Shown here one piece after another: positions 21,721 to 34,990 of a stretch of DNA of 64,000 bases (position 1 is its first letter; each line of letters opens with the position of its first letter). A model generated the notes under the pieces. The model made no database searches. It was not told where the DNA came from and saw nothing but the letters and a program-made list of their open reading frames with translations. Source of the stretch: Annona cherimola (lineage: Eukaryota; Streptophyta; Magnoliopsida; Magnoliales; Annonaceae); contig CM059975.1 in assembly GCA_030490835.1 (NCBI GenBank), positions 52,319,174 through 52,383,173 of the forward strand, in the 5' to 3' direction. A program made the translations under genes and the position numbers.

Positions 21721-24382
21721 AATTCTCAAAAGTAAAAGCTTAAATAGAAGGAAAAAACAATCAGATTTCTTAATCACAATAGGCTAGCATTGCAGAGCTA
21801 AAAGAAATCAAGCTATGTCATTACTACAAATGAGAAAAGCCAAAAGATAAATAAAAATCCGGGCACTAGTTAGGGAAATAGCTAAGGAGATCTTAAATGA
21901 TCTCTTCAAGATATAAGTAGTCACATAAGAAAAATACTCATGGAAACAAATAGGAAAATGTACTAATTGAAGGAAATACATACAAGGCATTCATTGTAGA
22001 AAAGGGTCATGCAAAACAAAATAGGAGTAACTTAATAACAAGGTAAAGAAGAAAAGATAAGAGAGAGGAGGAAAGTAGAGTGTCAAGGGTTGGGATACCT
22101 AAGCATAAGAAAGATGATTAACCATTATTAGAGTCATGGTTCATTAATCAAAAACTTTCCCTTGTTGCTTGGACTATCAAAATCAAACTTAAACTAATCT
22201 AGGAATTATCAATCAACCGGTCTGCTAAAAACACCATAAAATTCTAAACATAATGTCCTACCAACGTTTAAACTTCACTTTAAGTTAAATTATAAAAAGG
22301 AAATAGGATGATAATAATAATAGCTAAACCCGTCTCATGACAAAACCCATGGCAAATTGACATATCTTACAAACACGACAACGCATTTTTAATCATCCAA
22401 TCAAGATAAATATTCAGCATTTTTCCACAATGCCTACTCTGTATAAGAATAGATATATTCGCAAACTAAAATCCACTCTGACATATATAATCAATAGAGC
22501 CTATGAAGTTATCTTTAGCAAACATAAGGATTCAAAAATAGCGATTGCGGTAACAAAAAAAAGAAAGAGTAAATCACAACCTTAATTAGCCTGTGATAAT
22601 AAGAAAATCGATCACTTAAACTCGAAAAAAAAGGGATGAGACATCACAATAAATCTAACAAATGACAACCCGATCTGCTAACATTTGAACTATAGGTACA
22701 AAGAGCATCCAGATCTTATAACAAATTATCCAAAAAATGGAAATATAATAAAAAAATAAAAAAAAAGAGACGAAACCAAGAAACAAGGGAGTTATTTCAC
22801 TAGCCCACAATGAATGCAACTATAAGCAGCCACCCACATCACCAACAATCGACAACAACACTGTAAGATAAAAAAAATTAGAAAAAAAATGTAAACTAAA
22901 AATCAAAATAATAATAATAATAATGATAAAATAACATCAAATACAAGCAATAGCAACTACCTCGACCCCTACCTTCTCCGATGCCTCTTCCACTGTCGGC
23001 TATCATTAGCTGTAGACAATAGGGATCGCAACCTACAACAAATCAACTAGAGTCCCCGGGGAAATCAGCAACGATAACACCAACAATCAGAAACAACACT
23101 ATATAAGATCCCAACAAAAAGAAGAAGACATTAGGAAAGGAAAACGTAAGTTAACAATAAAAAATTATACTAATAATAAGAAAAAAATACCATATCGGCA
23201 TCAAGGACTACACAACTTTTTTTGCGCAAATAGGTACAAAGCCAGCAAATAGTCCTTGTCTTCAAGGACGAAACCCATTACTTTTTAGAGTCCAGGTGCT
23301 ATCTCATGGATCTCTAGCTTGACTTTCAAAAAAAAAACCCATCTGCCATTTTTCGCATTTGTACTTTCGAGCGGCAGCTAGCAGCAGCATCGTCTCAGCC
23401 CTGGCAGTCTAGTTCCTGCAACGCCTCCGCCCTGATAGCCCTTCAGCGTCGTCTCCTCTCCAGCCGGCAGCCCTTCAGCGTCGTAGACACTCCTCTCCAG
23501 AAGGCAGCCCTTCAGTGTCATCTCCTCTCCAGCTGGCAGCCCTGTAGCATCATCTTCCCTGGCAGTCCAGCTCTAGCAGCATCGTCTCCTCCCCGCCGTC
23601 TAACTGCCACCGTCTTCTCCTCGACTATCTGACATCCTAGCTCCGGTAGCAAGAAGAGAACGAAGACTCGGCGCAACTGGGGACAAAAGGAAATGAGGAC
23701 CGATCGCAAACCTAACCCTAAAGGCTCCCCCACGAACGGTACTCAGCAAGAGCATCTCAATTACTTCGCCACGACAACAATCGGCTCATCTGAACTGTTC
23801 AATCCGGGTTTGCCGAAATAAACAAGGTATGCCTGTTTGCCTTAGCCATAAAGAAGGCAAATTATATATATTTTAACATAATACTCATTTTCTTTAAAAA
23901 AGAAAAGAAAAGGAGAAGAAGCATTATATACACATTATCTTTTCATAATAATAATAATATTAATTACAAAAATTTTGGTAAAAACATATACATATTAGCA
24001 AGTAGTGAGAAATAATAAATAAAAAAGAAAAGGGTCAAAAAGTACATATATATATTTTTATGAACCAAAAAGAAAAAGAATTAGTGAAAATTTTTCATGA
24101 TGAATGTAAAATTCAATAGCATAAAAAAAGAAAAAGAAATCTCACATGCAGATCAATGAAAATTGGTGGATACAAAGATAGTGCAACATTTTCTCATCCA
24201 AGGATATAACTATTAATATCATTACGAAAGGTGGTGAATTGTTACATCTAAAAAAAATAGAAGGAAAAAATCCCAAGATACCCTGAAATATGGTGAGGGG
24301 AAGATTTGCAAAAAAAAATATAAAAGGAAAAAATCCCCAGATACCCTGAAATATGATGAGGGGAAGAAAAAATAGAAGAAAA
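21721..24382. other. Unassigned stretch with a GC-rich island
   Basis: AT-rich until about 23330 with no recognised coding sequence, then a GC-rich island (23340-23830), then AT-rich again. On the minus strand the island resembles a gene or transposon 5' leader, but the 71-codon frame there has no known domain. A two-copy repeat of about 41 bp (GATACCCTGAAATATGGTGA type, at 24263-24303 and 24327-24367, 64 bp apart) lies just before the Sirevirus LTR fragment. The stretch must have entered after the Ogre-type element, but its own ends were not found. Confidence 0.4.
23437..23570. repeat. GC-rich minisatellite, 32-37-bp units
   Basis: Units beginning AGCCCTTCAGCGTCGT start at 23437, 23469 and 23506, with a decayed unit at 23538. 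Each continues with CTCCTCTCCAGC(C/T)GGC. Confidence 0.8.
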
Positions 24383-25554
24383 TGCGACTTGAGTGAAGTC
24401 GGGATCCAAGTCGACCCATGCATCCGACTTGGGACAGATTGAAGATAAATCAAGTACAAGACAAGCAGATTTGCATGAATAAATCATTCTAGATCAAGGA
24501 ATACTCATTTGGACATTTTCAAGATTGTAAAATCAGGATTATCAAAGTACTTTAAAGCCAAGACATGAAGATAAGATTTCCAAGTATGGATTGAACATAT
24601 CAAAATCTCAAAGTTCAAGTGAATCGGAGGAAGAACAAATACAAGAATCAATATCAATCAAATTTTCAAAGAAACCAAGTTCATCATGTGAATACAAAAA
24701 GTGAAGTCGCACCCGAAGTCGACTTCACCTGTGACTTGGGTCAAGTTCAAGACCAAGTCGACCTGAAGCAGGAACTTGGAACATCACTGAAGACCGAAGT
24801 CGCACCCGAAGTCGACTCTAGCTTGCGACTTGGGTCGCAATGGTCGGAAAAATTCAAACGTTGGCGCATTAAATACGCTCCACCTACCTCCAAATGTTCG
24901 AATTTACTCCACCATTATAAATATACATTCAAGTGAACGTGCTAAACAAGAGATAAAGCATTAACTGTGATTCAACTACCATCATCTCCAAGCATTAAGT
25001 GACCAACACAAATTTTCAAGGGAAGAATTGTGTTTCAACTTGCTGCACTTCGTAAAGCTGATCATATCAACGCTTCTACAAGTTCTTCCGCGAGCTGAAA
25101 CTTGCCTACACAATCTGTAAAGTGTAGATTTCTTTATTTGATTCATTGTCTGTATTTGATACTTGGTTTAATATTGGGTTTTTAAACCAAGAGAAAGCAA
25201 AGTAGTGTTGTGACTCGAGTGAGATTCGTCACCTACTTCTATTGTGATTCTTACACACCCCCAAGAGCTGGAATCTAGAAGAGAGCTGTTGCTTTAGTTG
25301 TATTTGAGAATACATAGTACAACCCAAGTCACAAGGAGTGTGAGCTTGGAAGAGTGGAGTAGGGGAGGTAACTCGAACCACTATAAAAATCTTGTCTTCT
25401 GTTGTGATTTGCATTTCTATTTTCATATATCTGATTTGTTTAATTAAAGGGGATTAAATCAAACAGGGGCAAATTTCTATTTAAGTGGAAAAATTTTAAA
25501 ATACCCAATTCACTCCTCCCCTCTTGGGTAATTGCCATAAACTCGGGACCAACA
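24383..25554 (+). mobile_element. Sirevirus-family LTR fragment, 5' truncated
   Basis: A plus-oriented copy of the LTR family, ending in the full terminus CTCGGGACCAACA. The left side starts abruptly inside the palindrome cluster (GCGACTTGAGTGAAGTCGG). It keeps the second AAGTCGAC cluster, the GGCGCATTAAATACGC motif, the region equivalent to the transcription start, and the ATCTAGAAGAGAGC block. No primer site follows, so it is a truncated solo LTR. Confidence 0.85.
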
Positions 25555-25930
25555 CATACATCTAAATATCTACCAGTTGACAAATCATATACCCATGTGC
25601 TATGAAATTTTTGAAAAACTATCACTAATATAAATTAATGAAACCCCTTTTCTCAAAATAATAACTTCAATTAACAACTTGGAGAATTTTATAATTCTGC
25701 TATTCATATGGCTACAACAAAAAAAAAGAAAAGGAAGAATTATGAGATTATTAGAGTTATAAGAAAATTTCCTAAGGAAGAAATTGTTAAAGGTATTCTA
25801 AATAGGATGAAATGTATGAAAGTAGGGTAAATTATAAAAATTAAGAAATATATAATAAGTTGCATAAAAGAAAGAAAATTTTATGTGTCAATCATACCTT
25901 CTTCGATGATAATGTTCATTATTATCGAAG
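25555..25930 (+). other. Residual internal sequence of the Ogre-type element
   Basis: AT-rich, no domain recognised. By position it should be the 3' untranslated part of the Ogre-type element, because a polypurine tract and the 3' LTR follow without a gap. Confidence 0.5.
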
Positions 25931-25943
25931 AAGGGGGGGCAAC
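25927..25943 (+). other. Polypurine tract of the Ogre-type element
   Basis: GAAGAAGGGGGGGCAAC, immediately upstream of the LTR start TGTTGACACC at 25944. Confidence 0.8.
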
Positions 25944-27308
25944 TGTTGACACCTTACTTAAATATGAAAATTAAAATTTTAAATGAGCTTACTACCATTG
26001 GGGCCACCCATTTAAGGTTTTTGAATTTTAACCCATATATTTGCAAGCCCAAATTTGTGTAGGATCCATATAAAGAATGAGCCTCTAATGCTTAAAGCCC
26101 ACTTTAGAAGTAAGGGCCGCTAATCCATGCAGCAGATCAGGAGCAATTTGCATCCAAAATGAAGTAGCGAGTATTTTCTAAAGACAATTGAAGCAGGATC
26201 GACGTGATGGACGATTTGGATTAAACAAATAATTAGTATTTTATGAGATTTTAATGGTCAAAATAAATTTAACCAAAGAAAGAGGTGGATTTGCAACATT
26301 TCAAATGGTGGACAAAAACTACTATATCCAACCCACTAAATGAAGATATGAACCGTTAAAGTGGGTAACAAACATCAATAAGTGTGGGCCCCATCTAAGA
26401 TCGAGGAAAATATGTGATGATCAAAGCATGGATAAAAGATACAAAATGCACAAAATCAATGGCTAGAAAAAAGTTGACTTACTAACCAAGCAAAACAAGG
26501 GGCCCATTGGTGGTTTCCAAAAACCATCCATAAAATTACCAAAAAGTCCATTTTTGTTAGAGTTTTGCAAAAAAGAAAATAATGAAGTTGTGCAAAATAT
26601 TATTAACACATATATAAAGGTACAATTTCCCAAACATCAAAGCCTATAAAAGGAGACTTTCTCTCCTTCATTGGGGGAGAGAGGACCGGGCTCCCCAAAC
26701 ACACCTCACATTCACCCCTTTTCATTCGACAAAGAATTTGCCTCATTTTCCATTTTTTTTTAAAAAGAGAAAATGTCCAATGCTCCATTCGGTACTTCTA
26801 TCCCTTCTTTTCTGATTTTTTTCTTTTAACGTTGCCCATCTTTACCCTCTTTGATTTTTTTTAACAAAAAAATATATAAAATATGAAGCATCTACGTTGT
26901 TGCACTACTCTCCTTTTTCCTTTTAATATATATATATTAATACTGTCTACCGTTACTCCCTTTTGATTTATTTTGATCTTTTTTTTAAAAAAAAAAAGAA
27001 TGAAAAAATCCAGCACTGCCACTGCCCACCCTTCTCGTTCCTTTCTTTTAAATTTTTTATGTTATCCATCCTTGCCCCCTTTCGATTTATCTTTAATTAT
27101 AAAAAAAATCCAATGCTACCATATTCTACCTTACTCGTTTCTCTCTCTTAAAATTTTTTTAATCTCATATCTAGACAGTTTGATATTTTAAAATCAAGAT
27201 AATAGAAATTGAAATTTGGTCATTAGTTTTCATCCATTGATCTTTTCTAAAAAAACATTAAATTATATAAAACATAAAAAAAACTTCATCTATAAAAAAA
27301 GAAGTTTC

Positions 27309-28871
27309 TGTTGGTCCTGAGTTAATGATAATTACCCAAGAGGGGAGGGGTGAATTTAGTATTTAAAATTTTTAACTTAAATTGGAAACTTTACCCCGAT
27401 TTAGTTTAGTCCCCTTTAGTAAAACAAATGGAAAGCAACAAGATTATGAAAGCGGAAATGAAAAATAATGGACAAGATTTATAGTGGTTCGAGTAACCTT
27501 CCCTACTCCACTCTTCCAAGCTCACACCCTTTGTGACTTAGGTTCCACTATGTATTCCGCGAATACAACTAGAGCCTCCGCTCTTTTCTAGATTCCAGCT
27601 CTAGGGGGCATATACAACCAGAGCCTCCACTCTCTTCTAGATTCTAGCTCTAGGGGGCATATACAACATGTAGCACAAGTAGTTGACGAGTCCCTACTCC
27701 AGTCACAATACTACTTTGCTATCACTTGGTTTGAAACACCAAAATCAAACCAAGCATCAAAAACCAAATAACAAAATGAAATGAAAGAAATCTACACTTT
27801 ACAGATTTGTGTAGACAAGTTTCAGCTCGAGGAAGAACTCATAGAAGTGACAAGTTGATCGTCGTTGGAGTATGCAGCAAGTTGAAGCTCGTTCTTCCTT
27901 CAAAACATGTATAGATCACTCAAATGTAGAAGAAAGTGGAATATAGAACTTAGTAGCTTCTCTTTCCTCTTTTTCTGCTCTATGTTATATATTTTCACGT
28001 TCACTTGAGTGTCTATATATAATGCAAGGAGAGATTTGAATGTTGGAGAGTTGGTTGGTGCGTAATAAATGCTCTAATGTTCAAATTTTTGAACGTTGCG
28101 ACCCAAGTCGCAGGTAGAGTCGACTTCGGGTGCGACTTCAGCTGTAAGCAGGCTATTCAAGTTCTTCCTTAGGTCGACTTAGTCTTGGACTTGACCCAAG
28201 TCGCATGTGGAGTCCACTTCGGGTGCGATTTCGATTTCTCCAATTTCCAAGTCTATCTTTTAAGTCGACTTGGACTGAAACTTGACCCAAGTCGCTGCTG
28301 GAGTCAGCTTCGGTTGCGACTTGACTTTCTTATCTTGCCAAGTGAGCTTAAAATCTTTTGAAATGACTTTGGTCATTTTATTTTCTTCAAATTAAATATT
28401 CTTCCTTTGATTTGTATCATTTGAAATTTTGTAGGATTAATTTAGCTTGAAACCTTTTGACTCCATGTCTTGATTCTTGAATTCTTCAGTCTTGGAATGC
28501 ATGAAAATGTCCAATTGATAGTTCTTGATTTGAATTGATGAATCCATGCATTTTTACGTGCTTTGGACTTGTTTTGATCTTCATTTGTTCCAAGTCGAAT
28601 ATTTGAGTCGGCTTAGCCTTCAACTTCACTCAAGTTTAACATCAGCTCGACTTGGTCTGCGACTTTTCTCTTCAAGTTCTATGCTGCTCAGTTGAAGTCG
28701 ATGCTGGAGTCGACTTGGCCTGTGACTTCACCCAAGTCGCATGTGGAGTCGACTTCATTTGCGACTTCGACAACTCTTGGTCCCCGATTTCAACGCTAGA
28801 CAAAAAAAGGCTTTGAAGTCTGAGCTGGAGTCGACTTGGGGATCGACTTAACTTGTCATGCTTCATATTTT
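27309..28871 (-). repeat. 3' LTR of the deleted Sirevirus (start missing)
   Basis: It carries the CCCAAGAGGGGAGGGGTGAA terminus, two tandem copies of the TAGATTC(C/T)AGCTCTAGGGGGC block and the two AAGTCGAC palindrome clusters. Compared with the partner LTR, about the first 120 bp (in the element's direction) are gone. Confidence 0.85.
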
Positions 28872-29605
28872 TACAAATACTTCATCCTTGCTAGCTAAGA
28901 GTATAATCCAAGTAAATCTTAAAAAATCATCAATAATTACAAATACATACTTTTTCCCACCAAGAGTAAAATGTCCAATGGCCCATAAAGATTCATATGC
29001 AGTAATTCAAGTGGTCTAGTCGTTGAGATTTTCTTTTTGGTGGAAAATAGCATTTTGGGTTGTTTAGATAATTGACAAGCTTTGCGAATCTTATCCTTGT
29101 CATATTTAAGCTTTGGTAATCCTTGTACTAGATTTTTTTTCCACAAGGTTTTGATATTTGACATATTTATATGTCCAAGCCTTGTATGCCAAATCCATGG
29201 ATCATTTTCTATGACTATTAGACATTTTCCCTCAAGTTCATCTAGGCAAACCAAATACACATTTACATGTCTTTTGCTACTAAATAATATGTGATCATCA
29301 TCAAATACATTGCAAATAGAGGATTCAAATATAACTTTATATCCTTTATCACATAATTGATTAATACTCATTAGATTGTGTTTGAGTCCTTCAACAAATA
29401 GTACGTCCTCAATACATGCATTTGAAATTCCATAAACATTTCCTTTACCTTTTATTTTACCTTTTTCATTATTTCCAAAAGCAACTGTTCCTTCGTTGCA
29501 TGGGTTGATCTTATGGAATAGTCTTTTTTCTCCTGTCATGTGTCTTGAGCAGCCAATATCCATAAACCATATGTTATTGGCCTTAGCTCTAAGACAAACC
29601 TGCAA
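28872..29605 (-). pseudogene. Sirevirus pol remnant: protease and integrase N-half
   Basis: The 222-codon frame (29605-28937) begins at the protease and keeps WFMDIGCSRHMTG, in which the active-site Asp-Ser-Gly has become Asp-Ile-Gly. The GAG pre-integrase segment follows (NDPWIWHTRLGHINMSNIKT) and the zinc-binding Cys pair (KACQLSKQPK). A second frame continues into the first part of the integrase core (GKKYVFVIIDDF) and then stops dead at the truncated LTR. Catalytic residues beyond the first Asp are missing. Confidence 0.85.
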
Positions 29606-29619
29606 AAATCAAGTCAAGT

Positions 29620-31449
29620 GGAGCTCATCTTTTTGGTACCCATTTTATGGATCCATTTGGGTTAGTTATCCATTGGAATCTACGTTCTTCTTCTTTTGAA
29701 GCCACTAATCCAATGCTTTTGGGCATCCAAAATAATTTTGCATCACGGTTTTGTAATTTTCTCAATTTGCATTGATAAACCTTGTATCCCAACTTGTTGC
29801 AAAAATTACAAGCTTCTGGTAGTCTAGAAATGGGAATCCATTTGGTAATTGGTTCCCCGGTTGATCTTTTGGTCTAAACCAAATGATTTATTTTAGGTTT
29901 AGCATAAATGGGTTTAGCTTTGTTCCTCGGAGCATTAGATTTCCCTTGCTCAAATGTGGTATACCCAAGTCCTTTCTTACAACTTTGGGAGGTCATTTTC
30001 AAGAACATTTTGATACTTTCTCCAGGATTAGAAAACTTAGCAAGTGATTCATTTAATGATTCATTTTCATTTTTGAGTTTTTCTAACTCAATTATCAAGG
30101 TTTTCCTTTCATTTTTATTTAATAAACCTTTTCAGCAAGTTTACCGTTCACAATTATCACTGCATCGCATTATCTTTTCTTTATTGTAAACTTGTTTCCT
30201 AATTTCTTTATTTTCTCATATAATGAATCATAGGCTTGTTGAAGTTCTTCTAATTCAACACATTTGAGGCATTCATTTGTAGAAGAAAAAATTGAAAAAT
30301 ATTTTTGTTTGGAGATTACCTCTTCACTACTTGTTCAATTTGTTGAAGTAGCTTGATCCTCCAAGATTTCCGTTGCTGCAAAACATATGTCGGAATTTGC
30401 CATGCAACAAATTCTTGCGCAATCCGCTTCACACTCTTCACTTGAAGAGCTGCATTTCGTTGATTCTTCTTCGTTTACATACATGCCTCTTCCTTTGATT
30501 CTTTGGAATTTTCTGTTGTCGTCTCGATCTTTTCTTTGCTCCTTTGCGTTAGTCTCCTCGGGTGTTGGGCATTAGGCTTGCATATGTCCCGAACCGCCAC
30601 ATCGGTAATATTTTGTTGTTTCTTTCTTTTTCTCTTTAGAGTTTCTTTCTTTAAAGTTTTTCAAATTTCTTCCTTTCTTTACAAATTTTCTGAATCGTTT
30701 TGTAAGTAAAGCAATTTCACCGTCGTTTTGTGACGATGAGGTGGAGTCATCCGAATCTTGTGCGGCTTTCAAGACGATGGCTCTCTTGCCTTTGTGGTAA
30801 TTTTCGTTTCTTTTCTTGATTAGCTCATGTGACTTTAATGAGCTAATGAGAACTTCTAACTTTAATGTGTTTAGGTCTTTGGCTTCTTCTATTGTAGTAA
30901 TCTTTAGAGTCCAAGATTCCGATAGAGCTCTTAGAATCTTCATGACCTGCTCAGATTCAGAAATTGCTTTTCCTAAACCTTTCAAGGCGTTAGTAATCTT
31001 AGAAAATCTAGCAAATATTTTAGAAATATTTTTTGTTTCTAACATTTTAAAAAATTTTAATTCTCCAATCAATATATTTCTCCTTGTCCCTTGGACTTGA
31101 GAAGTTCCCTCATATATGGATGTCAATGTATCCCATATTTCTTTGGCGGTCAAATAAGAGGATACTCTATCATATTCAGAGGCAGTAAGAGCACAAAATA
31201 ATGAATTCATAGCCTTGGCGTTGCTCTTGACAATTTTCACTTCCTCATCGGTCCATTTGGAAGCTCTTTCATCAGTAGGAAAGGTCACACCATCTTGGAT
31301 TGCAATCCAAGAGTTCATATCTGTAGCCATGATGAGTTATTTCATACGTAGCTTCCAATAGCCAAAATTATTCCTATCAAACAATAGTGGCCTAGTAAAA
31401 GATTGGCCTTCGGCAAATGCGGTAACGGAAATAGATTGGGATGCCATAT
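29620..31449 (-). pseudogene. Sirevirus gag remnant
   Basis: The start codon lies at 31449, just inside the primer site, as in the full-length copy at 39991. The 252-codon frame (31330-30572) carries the UBN2-type capsid region (MATDMNSWIAIQDGV) and half of the CCHC knuckle (YYRCGGSGHMQA, first Cys replaced by Tyr). A shifted frame at 30098-29874 carries the coiled-coil part (ENESLNESLAKFSNPGESI). Several frame changes separate these blocks, so no full Gag could be made. Confidence 0.85.
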
Positions 31450-31481
31450 TAAAAGATCTCTTTGGTAAAACCCAAAGACCT

Positions 31482-31494
31482 GCTCTGATACCAC
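31482..31494 (-). other. Primer-binding site of the deleted Sirevirus
   Basis: On the minus strand GTGGTATCAGAGC, the initiator tRNA-Met type site, directly after the 5' LTR. Confidence 0.8.
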
Positions 31495-31495
31495 T

Positions 31496-34400
31496 TGTTG
31501 GTTCCGAGTTAATGACAATTACCCAAGAGGGGAGGGGTGAATTGGGTATTTAAAATTTTTAACTTAAATTGGAAACTTTACCCCGATTTAGTTTAGTCCC
31601 CTTTAGTAAAGCAAATGGAAAGCAACAAGATTATGAAAGCGAAAATGAAAAATAATTGACAATATTTATAGTGGTTTGGGTAACCTTCCCTACTCCACTC
31701 TTCCAAGCTCACACCCTTTGTGACTTAGGTTCCACTATGTATTCCGTGAATATAACTAGAGCTTCCACTCTCTTCTAGATTCTAGCTCTAGGGGCATATA
31801 CAACCAGAGCCTCCGCTCTCTTCTGGATTCTAGCTCTAGGGGGCATATGTTGGTCCCGAGTTGATGGCAAAACCCAAGAGGGGAGGGGTGAATTGGGTAT
31901 TTAAAAAATTTATATCTTAAACAGAAACTTAACCCCGGATTAATCCAGTCCCCTTAATGAAGAAACGAAATGGAAAGCAATGTAATGTAAATGGCAGAAG
32001 TATAAATCAAACACACAGGATTTTTATAGTGGTTCGGGCAACCTCCCTACTCCACTCTTCCAAGCTCATACTCCTTGTGACTTGGGTTCCACTATTGTAT
32101 TCTCTCAATACAATTAGAGCCACTGCTCTCTTCTAGATTCCAGCTCTAGGGGTCATCAACAAAATACAGCACAAGTAGGTGATGAGTCACACTCCAATCA
32201 CACACTACTTTTCTTACACTTGATCTTAGTTCCTCAAACTAAATCAAGTTCAACATATACAAAAGAAACAATAAGAAAACTACACTTTACAGTTGTGTAG
32301 AAGCAGTTTGGCGCAGAGAAGAACTTGTTGAATTGGCTTTGAATGATCAGTAGTTGAGCTCTTGCAGTTTGAAGCAAAGTTCTTCCTCTTTGATTAGCTT
32401 GATCTCTTTAAAGCTCTTGTAGATGGTAGTTATGCACACTTAATGATTCTCAGCTACTTCCTTCGTCCACCATGAATGCCTTTTATAATTTTGGAGGAAA
32501 TCCGAACGTTAGTGGGTAGGTGGCGCGCATTTAATGCGCCAACGTTCGAATAAATTCCGACCGTTGCGACCCAAGTCGCATGTGGAGTCGACTTCGGATG
32601 CGACTTCGCCCAAGTCGCAGATGGAGTCAACTTCGGGTGCGACTTCGCTTCTCCGTCGCAACTTCAAGTTTCAGTCAAGGTCGACTTGGGCATCAACTTG
32701 ACCCAAGTCGCAGGTGAAGTCGACTTTGGGTGCGACTTCACCTTGTCAGTTTCCAAGTCTGAGTCTTGAGTCGACTTTGGCTTCCGACTTCAACTCAAGT
32801 CGATCACGGAGTCGACTTGGGTTGCGACTTGACTTGGTCTTCGCCAATAATGCCTTGATCCTCTTTTGATTTTTCTTCTAGCTTGCTTGGCTTTCTTCCA
32901 TTAGTCCTTGCTTTGGTTTATCTTGGATTGTCTTGAATCTTGTGATTCTTAGGAGAGCTTGAGTCCTGCTTGGTTGAATCATGCGCCTTGTTTTGCATTT
33001 GACTCAGTTGTTCTTTAAGACTTGATAGACTTGATTTGAAGTTGAACATGAATCTTTTCTTTGAATTGAACTCATTTGACCTTTATCTTTGAATCCTTGG
33101 ACTTCGATAAACTTGATTTGATCTCCATCTTGAATCTTTGCTTTGAACTTGAGTGAGAGATTCTTTGAATAGGCTTTGAAACTGCATCTTTGAAGTCTGA
33201 ACTTCTCAAGTCGCGGATGACGTCGACTTTGTCTGCGACTTCACCCAAGTCGCACCTGGAGTCGACTTGGCCTGCGACTTGGGCAGCTTCGTGCCCCAAA
33301 ATTCAGCTCTGGACAGTTTTTCACGATTGAAGTCGATAGCGAGGTTGACTTCGTTTGCGACTTGGCTTCCCAAGTCGCATGTGAAGTCGACTTGGGATGC
33401 GACTTCACCTGCAAGTTGATTTTTCCTTTGAGGTTCTTTCTCAAGTCGATAGTTGAGTCGACTTTGGGATCGACTTCACCTTAAGTCGAAGTCCAAGTCG
33501 ACTTGGGGATCGACTTGGCTACTTAAGTTCCTTAAAATAAATGGCAAACTCATTAGTCCTTTAAATATACTCAAGTTAGTTGTTGTTAATCATCAAAACT
33601 CAATCTTTGGTCAATTTTATTTTGTTTTGAAGCATTGTTTCCAACAGCATATACAACACGTAGCACAAGTAGTTGACGAGTCTCTACTCTAGTTACAACA
33701 CTACTTTGCTATCACTTGGTTTGAAACACCAAAATCAAACTAAGCATAAAAAACCAAATAATAAAATGAAATGAAAGAAATCTACACTTTACATATTTGT
33801 GTAGGCAAGTTTCAGCTCGAGGAAGAACTCGTAGAAGTGACAAGTTGATCGTCGTCGGAGCATGCAGCAAGTTGAAGCTCGTTCTGCCTTCAAATATGTA
33901 TAGATCACTCAAATGTAGAAGAAAGTAGAATATAGAACTTAGTAGCTTCTCTTTCCTCTTTTTCTGCTCTATGTTATATGTTTCCACGTTCACTTGAGTG
34001 TCTATATATATAATGCAAGGAGAGACTTGAACGTTGGAGAGTCGGTTGGCGTGTAATAAATGCACCAACGTTCAAATTTTCGAACATTGTGACCCAAGTC
34101 GCAGGCTGGAGTCGACTTCGGGTGCGACTTCGGCTGTAAGTAGGCTGTTCAAGTTCTTCCTTTGGTCGACTTGGTCATGGACTTGACCCAAGTCGCATGT
34201 GGAGTCGACTTCGGGTGCGACTTCGGATTCCTCTAATTTCCAAGTCTATCTTTTAGGTCGACTTGGACTGGAACTTGACCTAAGTCGCTACTGGAGTCGA
34301 CTTCGATTGCGACTTGACTTTCTTATCTTGCCAAGTGAGCTTAAACTCTTTTGAAATGACTTTGGTCACTTTATTTTCTTCAAATTAAATATTCTTCTTT

Positions 34401-34990
34401 CGATTTGTATCATTTGAAATTCTGTAGGATTAATTTAGCTTGAAACCTTTTGACTCCATGTCTTGAATTCTTGAATTCTTGAGTCTTGGAATGCATGAAA
34501 ATGTCCAATTGATAGTTCTTGATTTGAATTGATGAATCCATGCATTTTTACTTGCTATGGACTTGTTTTGATCTTCATTTGTTCAAAGTCGAATGTTTGA
34601 GTCAACTTAGCCTTCAATTTCACTCAAGTCTAGCATCTGTTGACTTGGTCTGCGACTTTGCTCTTCAAGTTTTGTGTTGCTCAGTTGAAGTCAATGCTGG
34701 AGTTGACTTGGCCTGCGACTTCACCCAAGTCGCATGTAGAGTCGACTTCATTAGTGACTTCGGCAACTCTTGGTCCCCAATTTCAACGCTGGACAAAAAA
34801 CAGGCTTTGAAGTCCGAGCTGGAGTCGACTTGGGGATCGACTTGACCTGCATGCTTCATATTTTTCATTTTTATATCCTTAAACATTGCACAAACATGTT
34901 AGTAGCTAAAACTTACTCAAATTGAATTGTTAATCACCAAAACATATATTTTGGGTAGTTTGCTTTTGATTTCAACACTCGTATCCAACA
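31496..34990 (-). repeat. 5' LTR of the deleted Sirevirus, split by a solo LTR
   Basis: The outer parts (31496-31847 and 33647-34990) join at the GGGGGCATA and GCATATACAAC words. They carry the same landmarks as the 27309 LTR. The inner part is the solo LTR at 31848-33646. Confidence 0.85.
31848..33646 (-). mobile_element. Sirevirus solo LTR, nested, TSD GCATA
   Basis: 1,799 bp, from TGTTGGTCCCGAG to GTTTCCAACA, with perfect GCATA duplicates at 31843-31847 and 33647-33651. It is the same length class as the LTRs of the full-length copy (1,827 and 1,829 bp). It contains two AAGTCGAC palindrome clusters (about 32570-32840 and 33210-33525) and the GGCGCGCATTTAATGCGCC palindrome at 32523-32541. 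It inserted within a Sirevirus that had itself inserted in the Ogre-type LTR. Confidence 0.95.

Larger units (their letters stand above)
27309..34990 (-). mobile_element. Internally deleted Sirevirus, minus strand, TSD GTTTC
   Basis: Terminal sequences are TGTTGGTCCTGAG on the left and GTATCCAACA on the right, flanked by perfect GTTTC duplicates (27304-27308 and 34991-34995). In its own direction it runs 5' LTR (34990 to 31496, interrupted), primer site, gag, protease, integrase start, then directly into a 3' LTR lacking its first part (28871 to 27309). One deletion removed the second half of integrase, reverse transcriptase, RNase H, ORF3, the polypurine tracts and the LTR start. The junction lies near 28872. 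It is immobile by itself. Confidence 0.9.
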
